Position numbers and translations under genes: made by a program
The notes under the pieces: generated by a model
Databases searched by the model: none
What the model was told of the DNA's origin: nothing
Seen by the model: the letters and a program-made list of their open reading frames with translations, nothing else
Source of the DNA: Vibrio agarivorans
GTDB taxonomy: Bacteria > Pseudomonadota > Gammaproteobacteria > Enterobacterales > Vibrionaceae
Direction: 5' to 3'
Assembly: GCF_030409635.1 (NCBI RefSeq)
Contig: NZ_JAUFQF010000004.1
Coordinates: 530,241-594,240 of the forward strand
Length of the DNA: 64,000 nucleotides
Shown: piece by piece, positions 19,550 through 28,765 of the stretch
Layout of the letters: each line of letters starts with the position of its first letter
Position numbering within the stretch: the stretch's first letter is position 1

Positions 19550-22129
19550 ATGACGACGAATAACACTCCGTCTCAAGATGTGCAAGATATGGTGGCGCAA
19601 GCCGACACCGGCGCTCGAAGCCCTGCTGGCATTCAAGGACGTATTTTATGGTTTGTACCTTTGTGCTGGTCACTATTCCAGCTTTGGTACGCCTCTCCGC
19701 TACCGTTCATTTTTGATTTTGGTGTGCTCAATGATACCCAAGCTCGGGCTATCCACCTTACATTCGCTATTTTCCTAGCCTTCACAGCTTACCCTGCAAT
19801 GAAGAACTCACCACGCGACCACATCCCAGCGATAGACTGGTTGTTGGCACTCGCTGGTAGCTTCTCCGCGGCTTACATCTACATTTTCTACGCAGAGCTA
19901 GCGGGGCGCTCTGGTGCACCAACAACGCCAGATATTATTTTTGCCGTCACAGGTATGGTGCTGCTCCTTGAAGCTACACGCCGTGCTTTAGGCCCGCCAT
20001 TAATGGTGGTTGCAGCGGTCTTTCTCACCTATACCTTCGCTGGCCCACATATGCCAGATGTTATCGCGCACAAAGGGGCGAGCTTAAATAAAGCCATGTC
20101 CCATCTTTGGCTGACAACAGAAGGGGTATTTGGTGTTGCATTAGGGGTGTCTACCTCATTTGTTTTCTTATTTGTGCTTTTTGGTGCCATGCTTGAGCGT
20201 GCAGGCGCTGGTGCATACTTTATTAAAGTTGCCTTTTCGTTGCTCGGTCACATGAAAGGTGGACCAGCAAAAGCAGCTGTAGTTGCCTCTGGCCTTTCGG
20301 GCTTGGTGTCTGGCTCTTCAATTGCAAACGTGGTGACAACGGGAACGTTCACTATCCCACTGATGAAGCGCGTTGGCTTCCCTGGCACAAAAGCTGGAGC
20401 GGTAGAAGTTGCCGCTTCCACCAATGGTCAACTTACCCCACCAATTATGGGTGCAGCAGCATTCTTAATGGTGGAATATGTCGGCATATCGTATGTAGAA
20501 GTCATTAAAGCGGCTCTACTGCCGGCACTTATTTCCTACATCGCACTCATTTATATTGTCCACTTGGAAGCATGCAAGGCCGGTATGACAGGGCTACCTC
20601 GCCGTCATACTCCGACACTAGTTCAAAGCCTTCTTTCGTTTACAGGAACGATTCTCGGTCTATGCGTTATCAGTGCTGCCGTCTACTATGGTGTCGGTTG
20701 GACAAAAGATGTTTTCGGCGCCGCTGCAACACCGATCGTCACCGTCGCGCTGTTATTGGCATACATTGGCTTACTTAAAATTTCAGCTAATCATATGAAA
20801 GACGGCCAGATTGAAATTGATGCAGAGTTGACAGAAGTTCCCGAACCTGGCCCAACGATTAAATCTGGTCTCCACTTCCTACTACCGATCGTAGTTTTAG
20901 TCTGGTGTTTGACAGTAGAGCGTTTCTCACCAGGACTCTCTGCATTTTGGGCAACTGTGTTCATGATCTTCATCCTGATCACTCAACGCCCAATCATGGC
21001 TATCATGGCAAAGACCAACGATGTGGCTGAACAAGCAAAAGCCGGTGGCGTTGATTTGGTAGAGAGCCTCGTCAATGGTGCGCGCAATATGATCGGTATC
21101 GGTGTGGCAACTGCTGCTGCTGGTACAGTCGTTGGGGTTGTTACGCTCACTGGTATCGGCTTAGTAATGACTGACTTTGTAGAGTATATCTCTGGCGGAA
21201 GCATTATCCTGGTGCTGATCTTTACCGCGATTATTAGTTTGATTTTAGGTATGGGTCTGCCCACTACAGCAAACTACATCGTTGTATCAACGCTAATGGC
21301 TCCGGTGATTGTTACCCTTGGTGCAGCCCACGGATTGATCATCCCGCTCATCGCAGTACACCTGTTTGTGTTCTATTTCGGGATCTTAGCCGATGATACA
21401 CCACCAGTGGGTTTAGCTGCGTTTGCCGCGGCTGCAATAGCGAAATCGGATCCTATTCGTACCGGTATTCAGGGCTTTACCTATGATATCCGTACTGCCA
21501 TTCTACCCTTCATGTTTGTATTCAACACGCAGCTACTCATGATGGGAGTTGATACATGGTGGCACTTAGCGCTCACAGTAATCTCGTCAATCATTGCAAT
21601 GCTGCTGTTTTCGGCAGCGACTCAAGGTTGGTGGTTTACTCGCAATAAGTGGTGGGAGACGCTCTTACTGCTCGTTCTAACCTTTACCTTCTTCCGTCCT
21701 GGCTTTTGGTGGGACATGGTCTATCCTGCACAAGAGATAAAGCCGGGTATCGAGTTAAGTGAAGTTGTCGAAGCTCTGCCCGTCGGTGAGGCTGTGCGCC
21801 TTGAAGTTGCCGGGGAAACACTTGACGGTCGATACGTAGAAAAAACGGTTAAGTTACCCTTCGATGATAAAGCTGTCGGTGCAGAAGATCGTATCTCTTC
21901 TATGGGACTAATGCTTATCGAAGACGAGGGCAAAATGCTGGTTGATATGGTTGAATTCGGCAGCCCAGCCGAAGCATCGGGTATCGACTTCGATTGGGAA
22001 ATTAAATCTATCGTCCAAAAAGCCGAACGACCAATGAAAGAGTGGGTCTTCGTACCGACACTATTGATCGTTTGCTTGATGGGCTGGAATCAATTACGTC
22101 GCGCTCGCAAGGAGCAAGTTAGCGCCTAA
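19550..22129 (+). CDS. TRAP transporter permease, 4TM/12TM fusion
   Basis: Inner-membrane sodium-coupled transporter in which the small (DctQ-like, about residues 35-120) and large (DctM-like, about 130-640) subunits are fused, the usual form for TAXI systems. DctM landmarks are GASLNKAMSHLWLTTEGVFGVALGVSTSF, ASGLSGLVSGSSIANVVTTGTFTIPLMKRVGF and the GMGLPTTANYIV helix break. A C-terminal soluble DUF3394-like part (about 690-835: EALPVGEAVRLEVAGETLDG) ends with a last helix and basic tail. At 859 residues it is a full-length member. Confidence 0.93.
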   Translation: MTTNNTPSQDVQDMVAQADTGARSPAGIQGRILWFVPLCWSLFQLWYASPLPFIFDFGVLNDTQARAIHLTFAIFLAFTAYPAMKNSPRDHIPAIDWLLALAGSFSAAYIYIFYAELAGRSGAPTTPDIIFAVTGMVLLLEATRRALGPPLMVVAAVFLTYTFAGPHMPDVIAHKGASLNKAMSHLWLTTEGVFGVALGVSTSFVFLFVLFGAMLERAGAGAYFIKVAFSLLGHMKGGPAKAAVVASGLSGLVSGSSIANVVTTGTFTIPLMKRVGFPGTKAGAVEVAASTNGQLTPPIMGAAAFLMVEYVGISYVEVIKAALLPALISYIALIYIVHLEACKAGMTGLPRRHTPTLVQSLLSFTGTILGLCVISAAVYYGVGWTKDVFGAAATPIVTVALLLAYIGLLKISANHMKDGQIEIDAELTEVPEPGPTIKSGLHFLLPIVVLVWCLTVERFSPGLSAFWATVFMIFILITQRPIMAIMAKTNDVAEQAKAGGVDLVESLVNGARNMIGIGVATAAAGTVVGVVTLTGIGLVMTDFVEYISGGSIILVLIFTAIISLILGMGLPTTANYIVVSTLMAPVIVTLGAAHGLIIPLIAVHLFVFYFGILADDTPPVGLAAFAAAAIAKSDPIRTGIQGFTYDIRTAILPFMFVFNTQLLMMGVDTWWHLALTVISSIIAMLLFSAATQGWWFTRNKWWETLLLLVLTFTFFRPGFWWDMVYPAQEIKPGIELSEVVEALPVGEAVRLEVAGETLDGRYVEKTVKLPFDDKAVGAEDRISSMGLMLIEDEGKMLVDMVEFGSPAEASGIDFDWEIKSIVQKAERPMKEWVFVPTLLIVCLMGWNQLRRARKEQVSA

Positions 22130-22179
22130 CAAATATGGCTCAGCAGGAAACGCTGAGCCGATACAAAAAGAGATAAAGA

Positions 22180-22617
22180 ATGTTTAAGCAAATTCTTGTA
22201 CCTGTAGACCTTAATGACAAAGGATTCAGTGACAAAGCTCTAAACCTCGCAGTGTGGCATGCTAAGCAGTCTGGGGCGCAAATTCATCTTTTAAACGTGC
22301 TGCCAGGCATTCATATGTCTATGGTTGCAACATACTTCCCGAAAGATGCTGCCGCACAAATGAAGGCTGACGTGAAGCAGCAATTAAAACAGTTCGCAGA
22401 CCTGCATGTACCTGAAGAACTCGTCTACAAAACGCATGTGGCGGAAGGCAAAGCGTACTCCACTATCTTGGAATACGCAGAGAAGCTTGGGGCTGATTTA
22501 ATCGTGATGCCAAGCCATAAGCGCTCGAAGCTCGATAAGGTTGTACTCGGCTCTGTTGCCAGCAAAGTCGTACAAAACTCACCGATCAATGTCTTAGTCG
22601 TTAAGCCTCAAGGCTAA
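22180..22617 (+). CDS. Universal stress protein, UspA family
   Basis: A single Usp domain of 145 residues: FKQILVPVDLNDKGFSDKAL at the start, VAEGKAYSTILEYAEKLGADLIVM in the middle and VLGSVASKVVQNSPINVLVV at the end. The usual ATP loop GxxG is replaced by SHKRS before the LGS, so ATP binding is uncertain. It follows the TRAP permease by 50 bases. Usp proteins encoded with TRAP permeases are known (TeaD regulates the TeaABC ectoine transporter in Halomonas), so a regulatory link to this transporter is a reasonable inference. Confidence 0.9.
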   Translation: MFKQILVPVDLNDKGFSDKALNLAVWHAKQSGAQIHLLNVLPGIHMSMVATYFPKDAAAQMKADVKQQLKQFADLHVPEELVYKTHVAEGKAYSTILEYAEKLGADLIVMPSHKRSKLDKVVLGSVASKVVQNSPINVLVVKPQG

Positions 22618-22642
22618 GTAAAACAAAGAGTTAAGCATTAAG

Positions 22643-22676
22643 AAAAATACCTATCACTGCGATAGGTATTTTTTTC
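22643..22676 (+). terminator. Terminator of the TRAP-usp unit
   Basis: AAAAATACCTATC with GATAGGTATTTTT around a five-base loop, ending in a T run. Confidence 0.9.
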
Positions 22677-22685
22677 TTTACTAAA

Positions 22686-22700
22686 TGAGAATAATTATCA
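22686..22700 (+). promoter_or_regulatory. Fur box upstream of the DUF2061 gene
   Basis: TGAGAATAATTATCA matches the 7-1-7 Fur consensus (TGATAAT-N-ATTATCA) at 13 of 14 half-site positions. It lies 45 bases before the DUF2061 start, where it would cover the promoter, so iron repression of that gene is predicted. Confidence 0.75.
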
Positions 22701-22744
22701 ATACTAATTATAGCAAAGAACGAAACACCAATAAGGATACTCTC

Positions 22745-23116
22745 ATGAAAAAGACTCTTAACTTCGCAATGATTCATTTCTTCATCGCATTTAGCGTTGG
22801 CTACATTTTAACTGGCGATATCCTTATCGGTAGCTTAATCGCGATGATTGAACCCATGGTCAATACTGTTGCATTCTACTTTCACGAAAAAGCGTGGTTA
22901 AAAGTGCCTTCATTGAGAAAGATTGCAAATTCAACCACTATCAAAACCGCTAGCTTTGCCACCGTCCACTTCAGTGTTGCCTTCGGTGTCGCCTACTTAC
23001 TCACTGGAGACGTATTGGTTGGTAGCATCATGGCGACAATAGAGCCAGCGTGTAACACCATCGCTTACTACTTCCATGAAAAGGTATGGACGCGCAACCA
23101 CCCTGTTGCCGCTTAA
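22745..23116 (+). CDS. Tandem DUF2061 membrane protein
   Basis: The 123-residue protein is an internal duplication of one DUF2061 unit: residues about 5-50 (NFAMIHFFIAFSVGYILTG, MIEPMVNTVAFYFHEKAW) and about 68-115 (SFATVHFSVAFGVAYLLTG, TIEPACNTIAYYFHEKVW). Each half has two hydrophobic segments and the conserved EP-N-YFHEK-W ending, so about four membrane spans are expected. The function of DUF2061 is not known to me. ATG 22745 was chosen over a frame-open upstream start that overlaps the Fur box. A predicted Fur box suggests a role in iron limitation. Confidence 0.85.
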   Translation: MKKTLNFAMIHFFIAFSVGYILTGDILIGSLIAMIEPMVNTVAFYFHEKAWLKVPSLRKIANSTTIKTASFATVHFSVAFGVAYLLTGDVLVGSIMATIEPACNTIAYYFHEKVWTRNHPVAA

Positions 23117-23122
23117 AACAAG

Positions 23123-23893
23123 CTACAGAGCAAACTTAGACAATGTGTTTGCTGGGTTAAGTGGGATGAAAAACTCATATTGGTGTTGTTCTATGGTTAT
23201 ACTGAGTTTTTCTCCTCTCTCATCCGCTTGCGTCACCTTAGGCGCCTCTACCTGAAACAATGCCGTTAAAGATTGATGGCGCAAATCAATAGGCAGTTGC
23301 AGACTAACCCCATTAAACTGCACGCAAGCCGAGGCTAAGCCAAATTGATGAACATCATAATTCAGTTTCACAAGCACCTCACAACCTCCACCGTGATGCC
23401 ATACCTGTTCAACTTCCACCCTCTCTAAGCGAATGTGACGCATGAATTGCAAGTAAGGCTCAGATAGAATCTCTATCGGCTGTTGCGAATGACCAACATG
23501 CTCTCCTAGGCTTTGCTCCTCTTCGAGCAACCAGTCATCTTCCTGCTCCAAAAACAGTAACTCAAGGCGATTACGTCCCTTTTGTAGATAAGGTCGAATA
23601 TCCTTTCGCATCGTTTGTCGATCGCCAAGACAATCGAATACGGCAACACCATTCACACGAACCTCTGCATAATGAGAGACCTCACTCATTACTAAATCTA
23701 CAGCGGGCGCAAAGAGTTCTTCATCAAGCTCGATGTCATGCATTAAGTGCCACTCTTGAGCGCTAATCTGCGCCTCGGTGAGATGGGAAGGCAGCACCGA
23801 ACTCAGTCGTGCGGGAAAGGTGATATCGTCCTGCGGGATCGATAAATCGGTCAGGGGTGAGACTTGCCACCAGCCTGCTAATGATAGCTTCAT
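23123..23893 (-). CDS. Orphan jelly-roll protein resembling the GH2/beta-mannosidase N-terminal domain
   Basis: The 256 residues resemble the galactose-binding-like sugar-binding domain found at the start of GH2 enzymes: a leading LAGWWQVSP, then ISAQEWHLMHDIELDEE, AEVRVNGVAVFDCLGDRQTMRKDIRPYLQKGRNRLELLFLEQEDDWLLEEE. The second part looks like another beta domain. No catalytic TIM barrel follows, so it is not a glycosidase itself. No signal peptide. It lies 6 bases from the convergent DUF2061 gene and behind the tktA terminator. Ligand and role are unknown. Confidence 0.75.
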   Translation of the reverse strand: MKLSLAGWWQVSPLTDLSIPQDDITFPARLSSVLPSHLTEAQISAQEWHLMHDIELDEELFAPAVDLVMSEVSHYAEVRVNGVAVFDCLGDRQTMRKDIRPYLQKGRNRLELLFLEQEDDWLLEEEQSLGEHVGHSQQPIEILSEPYLQFMRHIRLERVEVEQVWHHGGGCEVLVKLNYDVHQFGLASACVQFNGVSLQLPIDLRHQSLTALFQVEAPKVTQADERGEKLSITIEQHQYEFFIPLNPANTLSKFAL

Positions 23894-23937
23894 GCTTTAC
23901 TTTCTCTCGTCTATGCTGGTCAGTGAGCGTTGACCAA

Positions 23938-23968
23938 CAAAAAAAGCCAGAGTCACTGACTCTGGCCT
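23938..23968 (-). terminator. Terminator of tktA
   Basis: GCCAGAGTCA with TGACTCTGGC and a T run on the minus strand, about 60 bases after the tktA stop. Confidence 0.85.
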
Positions 23969-24025
23969 TCTATTTATAATTATAGGCTTTATTAGCGCTT
24001 AGGCGAGATTATGCCAAAGTGAAGC

Positions 24026-26020
24026 TTATGCCAACAGTTCCTTAGCTGTTTCTACAACATTCTCTGTTGTGAAACCGAACATCTTGAACAGCTCACCAGC
24101 AGGTGCTGATTCACCGAATGTTGTCATACCGATAATGCGGCCATCAAAACCAACATACTTGTACCAGTAATCAGCAATGCCTGCTTCTACTGCAATACGC
24201 GCTGTTACATCTGATGGTAGAACCGCTTCACGGTAAGCTGCGTCTTGCTTATCAAATGCATCCGTTGATGGCATTGATACTACGCGAACTTGCTTACCTT
24301 CCGCCGTCAATTGAGCCGCTGCTTCAACTGCTAGTTCAACCTCAGAACCAGTTGCGATGATGATAAGCTCCGGCTTATCTGCACAATCTTTAAGGATGTA
24401 TGCACCCTTAGCGATGTTAGCCACTTGCTGTGCATCACGCTCTTGTTGAGCCAGGTTTTGGCGAGAGAAGATCAGTGATGTAGGGCCATCTTTACGCTCA
24501 ATTGCCAGTTTCCAAGCTACTGCTGATTCAACTTGGTCACATGGACGCCATGTGCTCATGTTTGGTGTTACACGTAGAGAAGCAATTTGCTCAACTGGCT
24601 GGTGCGTTGGGCCATCTTCGCCTAGACCGATAGAGTCATGCGTGTAAACCTGAATGTTTTGAACCTTCATCAGTGCAGCCATACGCATTGCATTACGCGC
24701 GTATTCCATGAACATTAGGAATGTTGCACCGTATGGTACGAAACCACCGTGTAGTGCAATACCATTCATGATTGCCGTCATACCAAACTCACGTACACCG
24801 TAGTGAATGTAGTTGCCGTCAAACTTATCCGCTTCTAGTGATTTAGAGCCAGACCACATGGTTAGGTTTGATGGTGCAAGGTCAGCAGAGCCGCCCATGA
24901 ATTCTGGTAGCATTTGACCAAACGCTTCTAGCGCATTTTGAGATGCTTTACGCGAAGCAATGTTTGCAGGGTTTGCTTGAAGATCAGCAATGATTTGGTT
25001 TGCTTTCTCTTCCCATTGCGCTGGCAACTCACCGTTAGTACGACGCTTGAACTCAGCTGCAAGCTCTGGGTAAGCCGCTTCATAAGCTGCTAGCTTCTCT
25101 TCCCAAGCTGATTCTTTTGCATTACCTGCTTCTTTCGCATCCCACTCAGAGTATACGTCTGCTGGGATTTCGAACGGACCGTGTTCCCAACCAAGGAACT
25201 CACGAGCCGCTGCAATTTCTTCGTGGCCAAGTGGTGCACCGTGACAGTCATGAGAACCTGACTTGTTTGGTGAACCAAAGCCAATGATGGTTTTAGTACA
25301 GATTAGCGTTGGACGTGGATCATTCTTCGCCGCTTCAATCGCTGCATTAATTGCATCACTATCGTGACCATCAACTGCTGGGATAACGTGCCAACCGTAA
25401 GCTTCAAAACGCTTAGGTGTATCGTCAGAGAACCAGCCTTCAACTTCACCGTCAATTGAGATACCGTTGTCATCCCAAAATGCAATCAGCTTGCCTAGGC
25501 CTAGAGTACCCGCTAGAGAACATGCCTCATGCGAAATACCTTCCATTAGACAGCCGTCACCCATGAAGACATACGTGAAGTGGTCAACAATATCGTGACC
25601 TTCTTTGTTGAACTGAGCAGCCAACGCTTTTTCAGCGATAGCCATACCCACTGCGTTAGTAATACCTTGACCTAGAGGACCTGTTGTCGTCTCAATACCT
25701 GGAGCGTAACCGTACTCTGGGTGGCCAGGTGTTTTTGAGTGCAATTGACGGAAGTTCTTAAGATCGTCAATTGATAGTTCGTAACCAGACAAATGCAGTA
25801 GTGAGTAAATCAGCATTGAGCCATGACCGTTCGAAAGAACAAAGCGGTCGCGGTTTGCCCACTCAGGGTTAGTTGGGTTGTGATTTAGGTGAGAACGCCA
25901 AAGAACTTCAGCGATATCAGCCATACCCATTGGTGCGCCTGGGTGGCCAGAGTTAGCTTGCTGAACACCGTCCATGCTAAGAGCACGGATTGCATTAGCT
26001 AGATGTTTACGAGAAGACAT
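24026..26020 (-). CDS. tktA: Transketolase
   Basis: TPP-dependent transfer of two-carbon units in the non-oxidative pentose phosphate pathway. The TPP motif is [32 protein letters not shown] in the N-terminal domain; the start [47 protein letters not shown] and the central [19 protein letters not shown] are classical. ATG 26020 is 5 bases from AGGAG on the minus strand and gives 664 residues, the enteric length, so it is preferred to an in-frame ATG six codons upstream. It is divergent from metK with shared regulatory DNA. Confidence 0.97.
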   Translation of the reverse strand: MSSRKHLANAIRALSMDGVQQANSGHPGAPMGMADIAEVLWRSHLNHNPTNPEWANRDRFVLSNGHGSMLIYSLLHLSGYELSIDDLKNFRQLHSKTPGHPEYGYAPGIETTTGPLGQGITNAVGMAIAEKALAAQFNKEGHDIVDHFTYVFMGDGCLMEGISHEACSLAGTLGLGKLIAFWDDNGISIDGEVEGWFSDDTPKRFEAYGWHVIPAVDGHDSDAINAAIEAAKNDPRPTLICTKTIIGFGSPNKSGSHDCHGAPLGHEEIAAAREFLGWEHGPFEIPADVYSEWDAKEAGNAKESAWEEKLAAYEAAYPELAAEFKRRTNGELPAQWEEKANQIIADLQANPANIASRKASQNALEAFGQMLPEFMGGSADLAPSNLTMWSGSKSLEADKFDGNYIHYGVREFGMTAIMNGIALHGGFVPYGATFLMFMEYARNAMRMAALMKVQNIQVYTHDSIGLGEDGPTHQPVEQIASLRVTPNMSTWRPCDQVESAVAWKLAIERKDGPTSLIFSRQNLAQQERDAQQVANIAKGAYILKDCADKPELIIIATGSEVELAVEAAAQLTAEGKQVRVVSMPSTDAFDKQDAAYREAVLPSDVTARIAVEAGIADYWYKYVGFDGRIIGMTTFGESAPAGELFKMFGFTTENVVETAKELLA

Positions 26021-26106
26021 GTCTGCTCCTGAATGCATTAAGCGAATGAGAAAAGATAAATGAAGCTGCTTCGCAGCGCGGGTATTGTCGCAGAGCGATT
26101 CACACT

Positions 26107-26122
26107 CTGCAAACGTTTACTT
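26107..26122. promoter_or_regulatory. PurR-like operator 1
   Basis: GCAAACGTTT at 26109-26118 is the symmetrical core of the PurR operator (ACGCAAACGTTTNCNT), with weaker flanks. It is about 90 bases upstream of the tktA start. Other LacI-family members bind related cores, so the regulator is not certain. Confidence 0.5.
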
Positions 26123-26173
26123 GAGTAATTTGAGCTCTATCCAAGCAAATAAGCCTAAAAACCGTAGTGGTTT

Positions 26174-26189
26174 ACGCAAACGTTTGGTT
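26174..26189. promoter_or_regulatory. PurR-like operator 2
   Basis: ACGCAAACGTTTGGTT matches the E. coli PurR consensus closely, including the full ACGCAAACGTTTG. It lies 65 bases from operator 1, between tktA and metK. PurR control of either gene would link purine status to ribose 5-phosphate or to SAM synthesis, which consumes ATP. Confidence 0.6.
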
Positions 26190-26210
26190 CTAATTAATAC
26201 TAAAAATCAC

Positions 26211-26238
26211 TTGTAATTCATTTGTTGAAAACTAGAAT
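26211..26238 (+). promoter_or_regulatory. Probable metK promoter
   Basis: TTGTAA (26211-26216), 16 bases, TAGAAT (26233-26238). The MetJ boxes start right after the -10 element. Confidence 0.6.
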
Positions 26239-26254
26239 AGACGTCTAGATGTAG
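26239..26254. promoter_or_regulatory. MetJ operator (two tandem met boxes)
   Basis: A perfect consensus met box AGACGTCT (26239-26246) is followed without gap by AGATGTAG (26247-26254). MetJ binds tandem 8-base boxes cooperatively with SAM as corepressor. Placement at the transcription start of metK fits direct repression. Confidence 0.8.
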
Positions 26255-26346
26255 AAACACCTACAGAAAATTTTTGTTAATAGCCGTTTTGCCAACCTTG
26301 TGCAGTGAAACACGGCTATGTAGATAGTTAATAAAGTGGAGCTCAC

Positions 26347-27501
26347 ATGGCTAAGCACCTATTCACTTCTGAGTCGGTTTCAGAAGGTCACCCAGATAAA
26401 ATTGCAGACCAAATCTCTGATGCAGTTCTAGACGCAATTCTTGAGCAAGATCCTAAAGCTCGCGTTGCTTGTGAAACTTACGTAAAGACCGGCATGGTAA
26501 TGGTTGGTGGTGAGATCACAACGTCTGCATGGGTTGATATCGAAGAGCTAACTCGCGAAACCGTTCGTGAAATTGGTTACGTTCACTCTGACATGGGCTT
26601 TGATGCTGACTCTTGTGCTGTTCTGAACACTATCGGTAAGCAATCTCCAGACATCAACCAAGGTGTTGATAAAGCGGATCCTAAAGAGCAAGGTGCTGGT
26701 GACCAAGGTATCATGTTCGGCTACGCAACAAACGAAACTGACATTCTGATGCCAGCGCCGATCACATACTCTCACCGTCTTGTGCAAAAACAAGCGGAAG
26801 TACGTAAGAACGGCACACTACCTTGGTTGCGTCCTGATGCAAAATCACAGGTAACGTTCCAATACGACCAAGGTAAGATTGTTGGTATCGACGCAGTTGT
26901 TCTTTCTACTCAACACTGTGATTCAATCTCAACACCTGACCTACGTGAAGCAGTAATGGAAGAGATCATCAAGCCAGTACTGCCTTCTGAGTGGATCAAC
27001 AAAGAGACTAACTTCTTCATTAACCCAACTGGTCGTTTCGTAATCGGTGGCCCAATGGGTGACTGTGGTCTAACGGGTCGTAAGATCATCGTTGATACCT
27101 ACGGCGGCGCAGCTCGTCACGGCGGTGGTGCATTCTCTGGTAAAGATCCATCGAAGGTTGACCGCTCTGCAGCTTACGCTGCACGTTACGTAGCGAAGAA
27201 CATCGTTGCAGCAGGCATGGCTGACCGTTGTGAAATCCAACTTTCATACGCTATCGGCGTTGCTGATCCAACGTCTATCATGGTTGAGACGTTTGGTACT
27301 GAAAAAGTATCACACGACATCATCGTTGAAGCGGTTCGCCAAAACTTCGATCTACGCCCATACGGCCTACAAGAGATGCTGAACCTTCTTCAGCCTATCT
27401 ACAAGAAGACAGCAGCATACGGTCACTTTGGTCGCGAAGAGTTCCCATGGGAAGCGACAGACAAAGCAGCACTTCTACGTGAGTTTGCAGGCATCAAATA
27501 A
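26347..27501 (+). CDS. metK: S-adenosylmethionine synthase
   Basis: Makes SAM from methionine and ATP. The N-terminal [19 protein letters not shown], the ATP motif [12 protein letters not shown] and the P-loop-like [19 protein letters not shown] are all present, and 384 residues is exactly the E. coli length. It is monocistronic with a terminator 26 bases after the stop. MetJ boxes upstream predict feedback repression by SAM. Confidence 0.98.
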   Translation: MAKHLFTSESVSEGHPDKIADQISDAVLDAILEQDPKARVACETYVKTGMVMVGGEITTSAWVDIEELTRETVREIGYVHSDMGFDADSCAVLNTIGKQSPDINQGVDKADPKEQGAGDQGIMFGYATNETDILMPAPITYSHRLVQKQAEVRKNGTLPWLRPDAKSQVTFQYDQGKIVGIDAVVLSTQHCDSISTPDLREAVMEEIIKPVLPSEWINKETNFFINPTGRFVIGGPMGDCGLTGRKIIVDTYGGAARHGGGAFSGKDPSKVDRSAAYAARYVAKNIVAAGMADRCEIQLSYAIGVADPTSIMVETFGTEKVSHDIIVEAVRQNFDLRPYGLQEMLNLLQPIYKKTAAYGHFGREEFPWEATDKAALLREFAGIK

Positions 27502-27901
27502 GCCTACATCACCACAAAGAATTCGAAGCCTCAGCCATGCTGGGGCTTTTTTGTGCGACAAAGATTTGAATTTTGGCCAATCCGTGTCGATAGTTATAAC
27601 ACTATGCAAACAAATCGATACCAATGTCGTCATGCATTATTGACTACATCGGTATCGCCATAACAACCTTTTAGCCCATGATTATTTCTTATGATTTGTG
27701 CTTAGAGAGAACATAGTCTCTGCATCGACATGATGGTTTGCTGTCCCTTATGCCGCCATGCACCGTATAGATAGAACGGTAGCATTAGGTCGTGTTTCAT
27801 TCGACCCTGCACCGACTGTTATCAGGTGATTGCGTGAATGTGTCTGCTTACGGCGATAAGCTTTTTCCTGATAGGTAACTAGAACGCATCAAGGAGGACG
27901 C
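27502..27901. other. Long intergenic region after metK
   Basis: The 400 bases hold the metK terminator, then about 345 bases with no convincing gene. Two structured spots are seen: an inverted repeat CGATACC...GGTATCG with ATGT/ACAT extension (27616-27657), and TATCAGG/CCTGATA (about 27820-27874). Whether these are a small RNA, a leader or promoter parts of the DUF2189 gene cannot be told. Confidence 0.5.
27527..27553 (+). terminator. Terminator of metK
   Basis: AGCCTCAGC pairs with GCTGGGGCT (one G-U pair) around a three-base loop, followed by six T. Confidence 0.9.
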
Positions 27902-28696
27902 ATGCCTCGCACCTACAACTCGTCAGATTTCGACACTAAGCAGAAGCAATCTGACCATGAGTACGCTCGCACCATACCGTGCAACACGCTCAGTATCTCT
28001 GCTCCCTTTCACTGGTTAGCGCTCGGGCTGAACGATTTTGTTCGTATGCCTATCATTAGTGCCTTCTATGGATTGTGCTTTATGGCGGCCGCCATTGGTA
28101 TTGTGCTGCTGGTTCAGTGGCAAGGTACTCATCTGGTCATTATGCCCAGTTTGATTGTCTATATGCTCATCGGCCCGTTTCTCGCTCTTGGATTGTACGA
28201 TGCGAGCTGGCAGCGAGAAAAAGGCCACAAAGCTAGCCTACCCCACTCTATGAAGGCGATTGGTCGCAACTCATCTTCTCAATGGGCATTCGCGGTATTG
28301 TTGGCTGTCGCTATGATTTTTTGGATGCGCATAGCCGCTCTGCTTCACGCTATCTACCCTTCTGTGCAAGGGGCTCCCCTCAGTGATTTTCTCCCCTTTT
28401 TGGTGATCGGTTCAGTGGTTGGTGCTGTGCTCGCAGCTGTAGTGTTTAGTATCTCAGCCTTTTCGATTCCACTAATGATGGAGCGACGTGTCGATATGAT
28501 GACAGCCGTGTTCACCAGTGTGAACGCCGTACGCAGCAATATTGGTGCAATGATTGTTTGGGCGGGTATTATTGGCGGCGGTATCCTTCTCGGCTTTGCA
28601 ACCTACGGTATTGGTATGCTGTTTACTATGCCAATTCTCGGCTACGGAACATGGCATGCCTACCACTCAACAATCAAAAAGAAACATCAACCCTAG
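27902..28696 (+). CDS. DUF2189 integral membrane protein
   Basis: A 264-residue inner-membrane protein with a polar N-terminal 45 residues (many charged and Asn/Ser) and about six hydrophobic segments, matching DUF2189 (WLALGLNDFVRMPIISAFYGLCF, MLIGPFLALGLYDASWQREKG, FSISAFSIPLMMERRVDMMTAVFTSVNAVRSN). Function unknown; homologues often occur near respiratory genes. A strong AAGGAGG precedes ATG 27902. It ends before a hairpin that lies inside the frame of the following gene. Confidence 0.88.
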   Translation: MPRTYNSSDFDTKQKQSDHEYARTIPCNTLSISAPFHWLALGLNDFVRMPIISAFYGLCFMAAAIGIVLLVQWQGTHLVIMPSLIVYMLIGPFLALGLYDASWQREKGHKASLPHSMKAIGRNSSSQWAFAVLLAVAMIFWMRIAALLHAIYPSVQGAPLSDFLPFLVIGSVVGAVLAAVVFSISAFSIPLMMERRVDMMTAVFTSVNAVRSNIGAMIVWAGIIGGGILLGFATYGIGMLFTMPILGYGTWHAYHSTIKKKHQP

Positions 28697-28735
28697 ATAT
28701 ACAGATTGGGCTTTCGCCCAACTTTAGGTATTCTA

Positions 28736-28765
28736 GCCCCGAATTTCTTCGGGGCTTTTGTTTTG
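28736..28765 (+). terminator. Terminator of the DUF2189 gene
   Basis: AGCCCCGAA-TTTC-TTCGGGGCTT followed by a T-rich run. A smaller hairpin TTGGGC-TTTC-GCCCAA (28706-28721) precedes it. Both fall inside the open frame upstream of sprT. Confidence 0.85.

Larger units (their letters stand above)
26021..26346. promoter_or_regulatory. Divergent tktA-metK control region
   Basis: The 326 bases hold two PurR-like operators, a metK promoter and MetJ boxes (each listed). No reading frame and no SAM-riboswitch-like structure is seen; MetJ is the visible control. Confidence 0.7.

Noticed and set aside
26021..26346. SAM riboswitch upstream of metK
   Set aside because: No conserved SAM aptamer elements are visible, and MetJ boxes already explain control.
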